A DNA stretch of 64,000 nucleotides from Rhinopithecimicrobium faecis (GTDB taxonomy: Bacteria > Bacteroidota > Bacteroidia > Sphingobacteriales > Sphingobacteriaceae). The DNA is taken from the NCBI GenBank assembly GCA_017942165.1, contig JAGKSB010000006.1, forward strand, positions 1-64,000, in the 5' to 3' direction. Below are positions 24,191 through 31,731 of the stretch, piece by piece (the stretch's first letter is position 1; every line of letters starts with the position of its first letter). The notes under the pieces were generated by a model that saw only the letters and a program-made list of their open reading frames with translations, did not search any database and was not told the origin of the DNA. The position numbers and the translations under genes are program-made.

Positions 24191-26476
24191 AAACTTATGT
24201 TGTAAGGCTGCCAGCTTGGAGGCTAAATCACCTTGGGGTTCCTCCTGAGTCTGCTGCGGCCGGCGATTTGTCGTTGCCTGCGCATTCCGATTTGTCGTTG
24301 TCTGCGACCGAGCTGAGGTAGGTTGCGATGAAGTACTTTTCGTTCCCGCTTTATCTGTCGTTTTCATTGAAAGTGCAATGCGGCTTCTTTTTTCATCGAC
24401 TTCGGTCACTGTTACCTGTACCTTTTGTGATACTTTGACGACTTCATTCGGGTCGCTAATAAAGCGATTAGAAAGTTGGCTTAAATGTACTAAGCCGTCT
24501 TGATGGACGCCAATATCTACAAAAGCTCCAAAATTAGTAATATTGGTAACTATACCTGGAAGCTGCATACCTATACGTAAATCAGTGATGGAGTTTACAC
24601 CTTCTGTAAATGAAAAAGCTTCAAATTGCTCGCGTGGGTCCAACCCTGGTTTTGCCAATTCTGAAATAATATCTGTCAGCGTAGGTAAACCTACGGTATC
24701 GGAAATATAATTCTTTAAGGGGATAGCTTCTCGAAGTGATGCATCTTTCAGAAGGTCTATGACTTCCACTTGAAGGTCTTTGGCCATCTGCTCCACTAAA
24801 GCATAGCGCTCTGGATGTACTGCTGAAGCATCTAAGGGGTTTTTTGCATGGCGTATACGTAGAAATCCTGCAGCCTGTTCAAAGGCTTTATCGCCTAATC
24901 GAGGGACTTTCTTCAATTCTTTACGTGTTGAAAAGGGGCCGTTAGCGTTGCGGTAAGTTATAATTTGCTGTGCTAAGGATGGGCCTAAACCGGACACATA
25001 AGCTAAGATTTGCTTCGAAGCCGTGTTTAATTCTACGCCTACGGCATTGACACATGAAATTACAGTATCATCTAAAGCCGTTTGAAGTTTTTGCTGATCA
25101 ACATCATGTTGATACTGACCGACACCAATAGATTTAGGGTCAATTTTTACAAGTTCAGCTAAGGGGTCCATCAGTCTCCTTCCAATGGAAACGGCACCTC
25201 GCACGGTAATATCCTGATCTGGAAACTCCTCGCGCGCAGTTTCTGAAGCTGAATATATGGAGGCTCCAGATTCATTGACCATAACAATAGTAACTTGGGA
25301 GAGCTTTAGGTTTTTAATGAAATCTTCCGTCTCTCTACCCGCGGTACCATTTCCGATAGCAATTGCTTGAATAGCATATTTTTCTACTAAGTAGCGAACG
25401 GTGCGTGCTGCTTCGGCTGCATTGCCGGCTCCAGTATGTGGGAAGATCGCGGTATTTTCTAGAAGCGTACCTTGCTCATCTAAACAAACCGTCTTACAGC
25501 CTGTACGAAATCCAGGGTCAATGGCTAACAAACGCTTCTGCCCCAGTGGTGCGGCTAATAGTAGCTGACGGATATTTTCTGTAAATACTTTGATCGCTTC
25601 TTCATCGGCCTTCTGGCGTGTAATTACCCGAATTTCTGTCTCCATGGATGGCTTTAGTAAACGCTTGAAGCCATCTGCAAGGGCTACTTGAACCTGCTTG
25701 CTTGCGGCTGAATTCCCACGGATAAAACGCTGCGCTATTTTCGGTAATATAAGCTCCTCATCCACCTGAATATCTAAATATAAAAGCTCCTCTTTCTCTC
25801 CTCTACGCATGGCTAAGACGCGGTGGGAAGGTGCATTTTTTAAAGATTCAGACCATTCGTAATAGTCTTTATATTTTAACGCAGCTTCTTCTTTTCCTGG
25901 AATTACACGGGAGACGAAAGATCCTTGTTGTAAGAATATTGTCCGCGATAGGGCTCTAACTTCAGCATCTTCGGCCATGGTCTCCGCGATAATATCGCGC
26001 GCTCCAGCTAAGGCTTCATCCACTGTATTTACACCTTTCTCGGGGTCAACAAATCGCTCGGCAAGGCTGTCAATATCCGTTGCCTCCTGGCTTAGTATAT
26101 GGTCTGCTAGTTCCTGCAAGCCTTTGTCGCGCGCCATACTTGCTCGCGTGCGGCGTTTAGGTTTATAGGGTAGGTAGATATCTTCTAAAATAGCCATCGT
26201 CTCGGCAGTACGTATAGCTTGTTCTAGCGCTGTATTTAATTTCCCTTGATCTTGAATGGACTTTAAGATCGCGTCTTTTCTTTTATCTAAATCCCGAAGC
26301 TGCTGTACGCGGTCGCGAATTTGCATGATCTGAACTTCATCCAAGCTGCCGGTCATCTCTTTACGGTAGCGCGAGATAAAGGGGATGGTAGCTCCTTCAT
26401 CAAGTAAGGCTATTGTCGTGCTTACTTGTTGTTGGCTAATAGACAGTTCTTTCGAAATAATAATTTCGTGTGCCAT
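24185..26476 (-). CDS. tex: Tex-family RNA-binding transcription accessory protein
   Basis: A 763-residue cytosolic protein with the standard Tex domain order. A helical N-terminus includes PFISRYRKEMTGSLDEVQI. The YqgF/RNase H-like domain (about 320-445) begins LLAIDPGFRTGCK. Two helix-hairpin-helix motifs follow (ILAYVSGLGPSLAQQII and KVPRLGDKAFEQAAGFLRI), then an S1 RNA-binding domain (about 640-710: GMQLPGIVTNITNFGAFVDI). The last ~50 residues are a low-complexity Ser/Thr/Gln/Arg tail. Tex binds nucleic acids and influences transcription-related processes. The gene is preceded by a promoter whose -33 element falls in the tatA terminator. Confidence 0.95.
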   Translation of the reverse strand: MAHEIIISKELSISQQQVSTTIALLDEGATIPFISRYRKEMTGSLDEVQIMQIRDRVQQLRDLDKRKDAILKSIQDQGKLNTALEQAIRTAETMAILEDIYLPYKPKRRTRASMARDKGLQELADHILSQEATDIDSLAERFVDPEKGVNTVDEALAGARDIIAETMAEDAEVRALSRTIFLQQGSFVSRVIPGKEEAALKYKDYYEWSESLKNAPSHRVLAMRRGEKEELLYLDIQVDEELILPKIAQRFIRGNSAASKQVQVALADGFKRLLKPSMETEIRVITRQKADEEAIKVFTENIRQLLLAAPLGQKRLLAIDPGFRTGCKTVCLDEQGTLLENTAIFPHTGAGNAAEAARTVRYLVEKYAIQAIAIGNGTAGRETEDFIKNLKLSQVTIVMVNESGASIYSASETAREEFPDQDITVRGAVSIGRRLMDPLAELVKIDPKSIGVGQYQHDVDQQKLQTALDDTVISCVNAVGVELNTASKQILAYVSGLGPSLAQQIITYRNANGPFSTRKELKKVPRLGDKAFEQAAGFLRIRHAKNPLDASAVHPERYALVEQMAKDLQVEVIDLLKDASLREAIPLKNYISDTVGLPTLTDIISELAKPGLDPREQFEAFSFTEGVNSITDLRIGMQLPGIVTNITNFGAFVDIGVHQDGLVHLSQLSNRFISDPNEVVKVSQKVQVTVTEVDEKRSRIALSMKTTDKAGTKSTSSQPTSARSQTTTNRNAQATTNRRPQQTQEEPQGDLASKLAALQHKFK

Positions 26477-26494
26477 AACGATTTAATAAGTGTT

Positions 26495-26502
26495 CAAAAA
26501 TA
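26495..26502 (-). promoter_or_regulatory. -7 box of the tex promoter
   Basis: TATTTTTG on the minus strand matches TAnnTTTG, giving a leader of about 12 bases. A TTG 21 bases upstream lies inside the tatA terminator stem, so terminator and promoter are interleaved. Confidence 0.55.
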
Positions 26503-26533
26503 AAAAAGCTGTTGACGGATTATCAACAGCTTT
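26502..26533 (-). terminator. tatA terminator
   Basis: On the minus strand the stem AAAGCTGTTGA / TCAACAGCTTT is followed by a T run, 37 bases after the tatA stop codon. Confidence 0.85.
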
Positions 26534-26569
26534 ATAAATATACAAATAGGTTTGTTTAAACCACAGTTT

Positions 26570-27199
26570 TTACGCTTCTTTAATTTCAGCTTGCTTTTTA
26601 GGGTCTTGCGTTGTTGCCGCTAATTGTTCGGCTTCGGTTACAGGTGCTACTTGCTCGGTAGGTAAGGCCTGCTGTTCAGCGTTAGCTGCAGCATCTTCCA
26701 TAGCCGTTTGAACAGGCGACTCTTGACTCGCAAAATGGTCTGTATAGCCATAATTGTAGTAAGCATCTTGCTCACCATAGTTAGGCTGTCTACCAGGGTT
26801 ATGCTGGAAAGTTCCTGCTGGAGCCGTAAATTGTGGCGTTTTCTTAACGGGAGCATTTTCAGCAGCATCAGCAGCATCGGCAACCTCTCCACCATCATTT
26901 GTAGCTAATTGTGCCGATTCATGTTCCTGCTTTATTTTCTCCTCAGCGAGTTTTACTTCCGCTAATGGATCGACTTCTTTAATATCAATTTCCTTCTCGA
27001 AATTATTAATTTGATCTGATATTTCTCTTTTAATTCCTTCGGAGGCATCTTTAAATTCGCGAATTCCACGACCCACGCCACGCGCTAATTCTGGAAGCTT
27101 TTTACCTCCAAAAAGTAATAAGGCGATAATTAAAATTAAGAACATTTCTTGTGTTCCAATATTTAAGAATGCAAATACGTTACTGTACATAATAATCAT
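26570..27199 (-). CDS. tatA: TatA/TatE-like twin-arginine translocase subunit with long C-terminal tail
   Basis: A 209-residue protein. The first ~65 residues are typical TatA: a membrane helix (MFLILIIALLLFGGKKLPEL, about 19-38), the FGGKKLPELARG hinge, and an amphipathic helix (GVGRGIREFKDASEGIK). TatA oligomers form the pore that exports folded proteins. Beyond residue 90 there is a ~120-residue Ala/Gln/Pro/Glu-rich tail that appears disordered, roughly doubling the usual length. Translation may start at the second ATG at 27190 (MYSNVF). tatC is not in this window. The gene is monocistronic. Confidence 0.9.
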   Translation of the reverse strand: MIIMYSNVFAFLNIGTQEMFLILIIALLLFGGKKLPELARGVGRGIREFKDASEGIKREISDQINNFEKEIDIKEVDPLAEVKLAEEKIKQEHESAQLATNDGGEVADAADAAENAPVKKTPQFTAPAGTFQHNPGRQPNYGEQDAYYNYGYTDHFASQESPVQTAMEDAAANAEQQALPTEQVAPVTEAEQLAATTQDPKKQAEIKEA

Positions 27200-27403
27200 G
27201 TTTGAATTTACTAAGTTAATATATAATTTTTTTTATTCGTATAATTTTATTGTAAATACTATGAAATAGTTGCAAACATTCCGTGGCAGCTGAAGATTCC
27301 GAAGCAAATAAGGCTTTGAGTTGGGATATTATTAATAAAGTCAAATTATCTTCCTTAAATAATTTCTTACCTTTACGGAAATACAAGTTGTTATAACTCA
27401 ATT

Positions 27404-28759
27404 ATGCGTAAACTCAATAGCTATAAACCCTATTTAATAAGTACTTTTACTTTAGCAGGACCCATTGTGATATCACAATTAGGGCATACTTTAGTACATA
27501 CCGCAGACTCCATTATTGTGGGTCACTTTGCAGGTACCATCCCCCTGGCTGCGGTATCCTTGGTGCATGCCGTTTTTTTAATTGTACTTGTAGTAGGTCT
27601 CGGCATAGGATACGGTATTACGCCTTTAATAGCGCAAGCTAATGGTCGGGAAGAACGGGAAATCTGTGGCAAACTATTGTCGCATGGTATAATCGTAAAT
27701 ATGCTAAGTTCTATTATCCTATTCTGTTTGGTGTATTTTGGATCCATGTTTGCTATTGAGCACTTAGACCAAGATCCCGCTGTTGTAGCTGTTGCAAAAC
27801 CTTACCTATTAATTTTGAGTATCTCCATATTTCCTTTAATGATATTTACGGCATTTAAGCAATTTGCTGAAGGCTTAGGCTATACCAAGCAGGCTATGCA
27901 TGTGACTATTTGGGGCAATGTGCTCAATATTATCTTGGCAATTATTTTTGTCAAAGGTATGTTTGGAATTACCCCAATGGGCGTACAGGGGGTAGGGTAT
28001 AGTACCTTAATTGATAGGTTCTTAATGATGCTAGTGATGTCCATTTATGTATTTCGCTCGGCTATATTTAAACGGTATTTGGTGAATTTCAAACTTTTCC
28101 AAATTGATGGCAAGACGATTAAAGATATTGTAAGAATAGGGATGCCTGTAGCATTGCAGTATGTATTTGAAATAGGGGCTTTCGCGGTGGCAGCACTTAT
28201 TGCGGGGAAAATATCGGCAACCGTACAAGCGGCGCATCAAATAGCGATTACCCTGGCTTCCATGGCTTATATGATGGGTTCAGGAATTGCCGCTGCGGCA
28301 ACGATAAAAACGGGTAATGCTTTTGGGAATAATAATTACTACCGGTTGCAGAAATTTGCCAACAGTTCATACGCTTTGGTGTTAGTATTAATGTCGATTA
28401 CAGCAATCCTATTTGCGGTATTAAACCAATACCTGCCTTATATTTTCACGGCCGATGTGACTGTTGTCGCAATTGCCGCACAGCTGCTAATTATCGCAGG
28501 ATTATTTCAGCTCTTTGATGGTACACAGGTGGTAGGCTTGGGCGTGCTCAGAGGAATAGGCGATGTAAACATACCTACTTTTATAAATTTTGTCGCTTAT
28601 TGGATTATTGGTTTACCCGTAAGTTACTTGCTGGGGATACATCTTGATTGGGGAGTAATTGGTATTTGGTATGGCTTGACACTAGGCTTATTAAGTTCTT
28701 CTTTACTTTTATTTTTAAGGTATCAATATATGATTCGTAAATTAACCTTAAGCTCATAG
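27404..28759 (+). CDS. MATE-family multidrug efflux transporter
   Basis: A 451-residue inner-membrane protein with 12 predicted helices in two homologous halves. The N-terminal half begins LAGPIVISQLGHTLVHTADSIIVGHF, and the second half begins IGMPVALQYVFEIGAFAVAALIAGKI; both match the MATE signature. The family exports cationic drugs and metabolites by Na+ or H+ antiport, and the DinF/NorM subgroup cannot be resolved by eye. It stands alone, divergent from tatA, and shares a strong terminator with the convergent E2 gene. Confidence 0.92.
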   Translation: MRKLNSYKPYLISTFTLAGPIVISQLGHTLVHTADSIIVGHFAGTIPLAAVSLVHAVFLIVLVVGLGIGYGITPLIAQANGREEREICGKLLSHGIIVNMLSSIILFCLVYFGSMFAIEHLDQDPAVVAVAKPYLLILSISIFPLMIFTAFKQFAEGLGYTKQAMHVTIWGNVLNIILAIIFVKGMFGITPMGVQGVGYSTLIDRFLMMLVMSIYVFRSAIFKRYLVNFKLFQIDGKTIKDIVRIGMPVALQYVFEIGAFAVAALIAGKISATVQAAHQIAITLASMAYMMGSGIAAAATIKTGNAFGNNNYYRLQKFANSSYALVLVLMSITAILFAVLNQYLPYIFTADVTVVAIAAQLLIIAGLFQLFDGTQVVGLGVLRGIGDVNIPTFINFVAYWIIGLPVSYLLGIHLDWGVIGIWYGLTLGLLSSSLLLFLRYQYMIRKLTLSS

Positions 28760-28770
28760 CTAAGCTGAAA

Positions 28771-28818
28771 CACCTAAAAAAGCCTTCTAAGAGTAATCTT
28801 AGAAGGCTTTTTTAGGTG
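28771..28818. terminator. long bidirectional terminator
   Basis: A 22-bp perfect stem beginning CACCTAAAAAAGCC closes on a GTAA loop. The A/T runs near its base serve as U tracts for both the MATE and E2 transcripts. It is unusually long and perfect. Confidence 0.92.
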
Positions 28819-28831
28819 TTTATATGGAAGA

Positions 28832-30298
28832 TTAAACTTCTCTATTGCTATCCCATTTCTCAAGGTAGTCGGCAACACGTTTTAGGAATGTTCCCCCTAA
28901 GGCTCCATCGACTACACGGTGGTCATAGGAAAGTGAAAGGTACATCATATGGCGTATTCCAATTAAGTCTCCTTGTTCAGTCTCTATAACGGCTGGCTTT
29001 TTGGTAATGGTTCCTACCGCTAAGATGGCAACCTGTGGTTGGTTAATAATGGGTGTTCCCATAATATTTCCAAAAGCACCGATATTGGTGAAGGTGAAAG
29101 TGCCATCTTGGGTATCATCAGGCTTCAGTTTATTCGCTCTAGAACGGTTCGCTAAATCATTCACAGCCTTGCTTAAGCCTACTAAGCTCAGCTGATCGGC
29201 ATGTTTAATGACAGGAACAATTAAATTTCCTGATGGTAGGGCTGCTGCCATACCGATATTGATATTTTTACGTTTGATAATACGATCCCCATCGACCATG
29301 ATGTTAATCATGGGAAAGTCTCGTAAAGCTTTTGCGATTGCCTCAATAAATAGGGGCGTGAAAGTCATATTTTCACCCTCTCTCTTTTTATAGCTATCTT
29401 TTATTTTATTTCTCCAGTTTACCAAGTTTGTAACGTCAGCTTCTACAAAGGAGCATACATGCGGTGATGTTTGTACTGACTTAATCATATGGTCAGCGAT
29501 TAACTTACGCATACGATCCATCTGAATGATTTCATCCCCATTGCTCGCATACACCTTTTGTGCTGCGGGAGCTGCTACCTGAGGGGAGGCTTGTTGATGT
29601 CCTACGCTTTGTATAGGTGCTTCTTTAACCGTCATTGCTGAGGCTGTAGGGCCCGTGCTGTTGCGCGATTTTATATAGTTTAAAAGATCATCTTTCGTTA
29701 CACGTCCATCGGCACCTGATCCTGCAATAGCATCCAATTCTTGCTGACTTAAAGACTCCTCTTGCGCAATACTTTTCACCAAAGGGGAATAGAAGCGGAA
29801 TGCATTTGTTAAGGTTGTCCGCGATTCACTATGTGTTACGGGCGTAGCCTGCTGTTCGATATTATCTGCAATTAAATGAATACCCGGAATATTATGCTCA
29901 TTAAATGAAGCTTCTACTAGGGGGCTGAAGTCAGAAATTATTGGCGCAGCATCGTTGCTAGGCGCAGTATTGTTGCTAGGCGCAGCTACTTGCGGGATTT
30001 CTTGCGGAATTTCTTGCAGGATTTCTTGCGGTTCTGTTGGCGCTGTACCTAGGTCGGTTTGTGTTTCAATAATAGCGATGATATCGCCAACTTGCGCAAT
30101 TTGATTTTCTTTGATAAGTTGTTCTTTCAGGATCCCTTTAACTGGAGAGGGTACATCCGAATCAACTTTATCGGTTGCAATTTCTAAAACAGCTTCCTCT
30201 TCGCTGATAAAATCACCTGGCTGTTTAAGCCATTTTGTTAGCGTAGCCTCGGAAATACTTTCTCCCATCTTTGGAAGCTGTAGTTTAAATAATGCCAT
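28832..30298 (-). CDS. 2-oxoacid dehydrogenase E2 (dihydrolipoamide acyltransferase)
   Basis: A 488-residue protein. The N-terminal lipoyl domain (1-77) carries the lipoyl lysine in EIATDKVDSDV (Lys about 43). A low-complexity linker (about 80-165) contains QEIP and AAPSN repeats. A peripheral subunit-binding domain (about 168-208, ending GADGRVTKDDLLNYI) follows. The catalytic core (about 255-488) has the active-site His/Asp in DHRVVDGALGG. Only one lipoyl domain is present. The sequence resembles the branched-chain or broad-specificity Bacteroidota E2 rather than succinyltransferase, but the E1 and E3 genes are not adjacent, so the substrate is uncertain. Confidence 0.9.
   Translation of the reverse strand: MALFKLQLPKMGESISEATLTKWLKQPGDFISEEEAVLEIATDKVDSDVPSPVKGILKEQLIKENQIAQVGDIIAIIETQTDLGTAPTEPQEILQEIPQEIPQVAAPSNNTAPSNDAAPIISDFSPLVEASFNEHNIPGIHLIADNIEQQATPVTHSESRTTLTNAFRFYSPLVKSIAQEESLSQQELDAIAGSGADGRVTKDDLLNYIKSRNSTGPTASAMTVKEAPIQSVGHQQASPQVAAPAAQKVYASNGDEIIQMDRMRKLIADHMIKSVQTSPHVCSFVEADVTNLVNWRNKIKDSYKKREGENMTFTPLFIEAIAKALRDFPMINIMVDGDRIIKRKNINIGMAAALPSGNLIVPVIKHADQLSLVGLSKAVNDLANRSRANKLKPDDTQDGTFTFTNIGAFGNIMGTPIINQPQVAILAVGTITKKPAVIETEQGDLIGIRHMMYLSLSYDHRVVDGALGGTFLKRVADYLEKWDSNREV
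29943..30037. repeat. in-frame short tandem repeats in the E2 linker
   Basis: Two adjacent arrays occur. An 18-bp unit runs at 29943-29960 and 29961-29978 with a partial third (GGCGCAG start). A 12-bp unit of TTGCGGGATTTC type runs at 29990-30025 plus a partial copy. Both are multiples of three and encode the Ala/Pro/Asn and Gln-Glu-Ile-Pro repeats of the flexible linker. Confidence 0.85.
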
Positions 30299-30394
30299 AA
30301 TTATGCAATCGTTAATAAATCACTAAGTTAATTAATAAGTTGTTAAAATTAAAACAAACAGAATATAATTTTAAAAAACCGTAAAAATATAAAA

Positions 30395-31663
30395 TTATAT
30401 ATCTTCTATACGTGGGTTTGACAACTCTTTTATATATAAATTCCACAATAGAAATAGTACTTCTAATTGTGTTCTAGCAATGTTAGTACTGCGGTCATTT
30501 TTTAAGTGTAGACATTTGCTTAGTGTCTCATACTTCCCTGCTACAGCAATCCAAATGGTGCCTACTGGCTTTTCTGCTGTGCCTCCATCGGGGCCAGCAA
30601 TACCCGAAGTTGCTAAGGCATAATCACAGGATAATTTATTCTTTGTGCCATTGGCCATCGCGCGGACAGTTTGCTCACTAACGGCGCCATAAAGGTTGAG
30701 GGTGCTTGCGGGAACATCTGCTAAAAGCTCTTTCAACCTATTTGAGTAGGGTATCGTACCACCAATAAACATTTTTGAGGCACCTGGAATTGCCGTAAAT
30801 TGTGCGGCAAGGCTTCCTCCTGTGCAGGATTCACAGGTGCTGAGGGTTAATCCATTTTCCGTAAAATGTTGGATGATAACTGCGGGAAGACTACGATCTT
30901 GGCGATCAATAACATGTGCTGCCAGTCGTGCTGCCAGTAGTTCGGCATAGCTTCTTGTTTCCGCTTGTATATTTTCCAGAGATTCTCCCATCGCGGACAA
31001 CCGAAGGCGCACTAAATTTAAAGTGGGTAGATAGGCTAGCTTAATATGCGTAGGGAGACTATTTTCAATATCTTCAATTTCTGCTGCAAGGAATGACTCT
31101 CCCAAGCCTGCGATCAATAGATTCTCATGCCATATCGCTTGCACACCCTTCAAAGCCTTCAGTTTAGGAATCACGCGTTGTTCCATTAGAAACTTCATCT
31201 CAAAGGGAACCCCAGGCATGAAAATATAATGAATGCCTTCTTGAGTGACCCACATTCCGGGCGCTGTACCTTGGTCATTAAAGAGCACCTCCGCATTCGC
31301 AAGAACTTCCGCCTGCTTTTCATTAATGGGAAGCATAGGCCTTCCTCGGGAGGTGAAAAAGTTGGTTACATGGGCAAGGACTTCCTCATCTGTACGGAGT
31401 GTAGTTTGAAAATAAGCCGCAGCAGTATGCTTTGTGATATCATCTTTTGTAGGGCCTAAGCCGCCAGTGACAAGAATAATTTCAGCACGCTTGGAGGCTT
31501 CGGAAAGACTCTTTGTAATGGCCTGCGCTTGGTCAGAAATAGATGTTATTTGAACAATTGGAATACCTAGCTTTTGGAGCTGCTGTCCCATCCAAGCGGA
31601 ATTGGTATCCACAATTTGACCGATTAATATTTCATCGCCAATAGTTATAATTTCTGCTTTCAT
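30395..31663 (-). CDS. cinA: CinA-family protein (NMN deamidase / competence-damage protein)
   Basis: A 422-residue cytosolic protein with both CinA domains. The N-terminal molybdopterin-binding-like COG1058 domain begins MKAEIITIGDEILIGQIVDTN and has VTGGLGPTKDD (about 66-76). The C-terminal CinA amidohydrolase domain (about 255-415) has STCESCTGGSLAAQF and ATSGIAGPDGGT. The latter deamidates nicotinamide mononucleotide in pyridine-nucleotide salvage, and the former acts on ADP-ribose in related proteins. The start at 31663 (MKAEII) is preferred over an ATG two codons earlier. It follows lptD on the same strand but has the lptD terminator between. Confidence 0.93.
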   Translation of the reverse strand: MKAEIITIGDEILIGQIVDTNSAWMGQQLQKLGIPIVQITSISDQAQAITKSLSEASKRAEIILVTGGLGPTKDDITKHTAAAYFQTTLRTDEEVLAHVTNFFTSRGRPMLPINEKQAEVLANAEVLFNDQGTAPGMWVTQEGIHYIFMPGVPFEMKFLMEQRVIPKLKALKGVQAIWHENLLIAGLGESFLAAEIEDIENSLPTHIKLAYLPTLNLVRLRLSAMGESLENIQAETRSYAELLAARLAAHVIDRQDRSLPAVIIQHFTENGLTLSTCESCTGGSLAAQFTAIPGASKMFIGGTIPYSNRLKELLADVPASTLNLYGAVSEQTVRAMANGTKNKLSCDYALATSGIAGPDGGTAEKPVGTIWIAVAGKYETLSKCLHLKNDRSTNIARTQLEVLFLLWNLYIKELSNPRIEDI

Positions 31664-31694
31664 ATGCAATGCTCGCTAATTCAGCTCAATGATA

Positions 31695-31731
31695 TAAAAA
31701 AAATAGCAGTTTTTATTAAAAACCGCTATTG
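31695..31731 (-). terminator. lptD terminator overlapping its stop codon
   Basis: On the minus strand the stem AATAGCGGTTTT / AAAACTGCTATT has a loop that includes the TAA stop codon of lptD, and a T run follows. The terminator therefore begins inside the last codons. Confidence 0.8.

Noticed and set aside
27216..27401. Minus-strand ORF of 61 codons upstream of the MATE gene
   Set aside because: It occupies the divergent promoter region of tatA and the MATE gene, and shows no domain or conserved feature.
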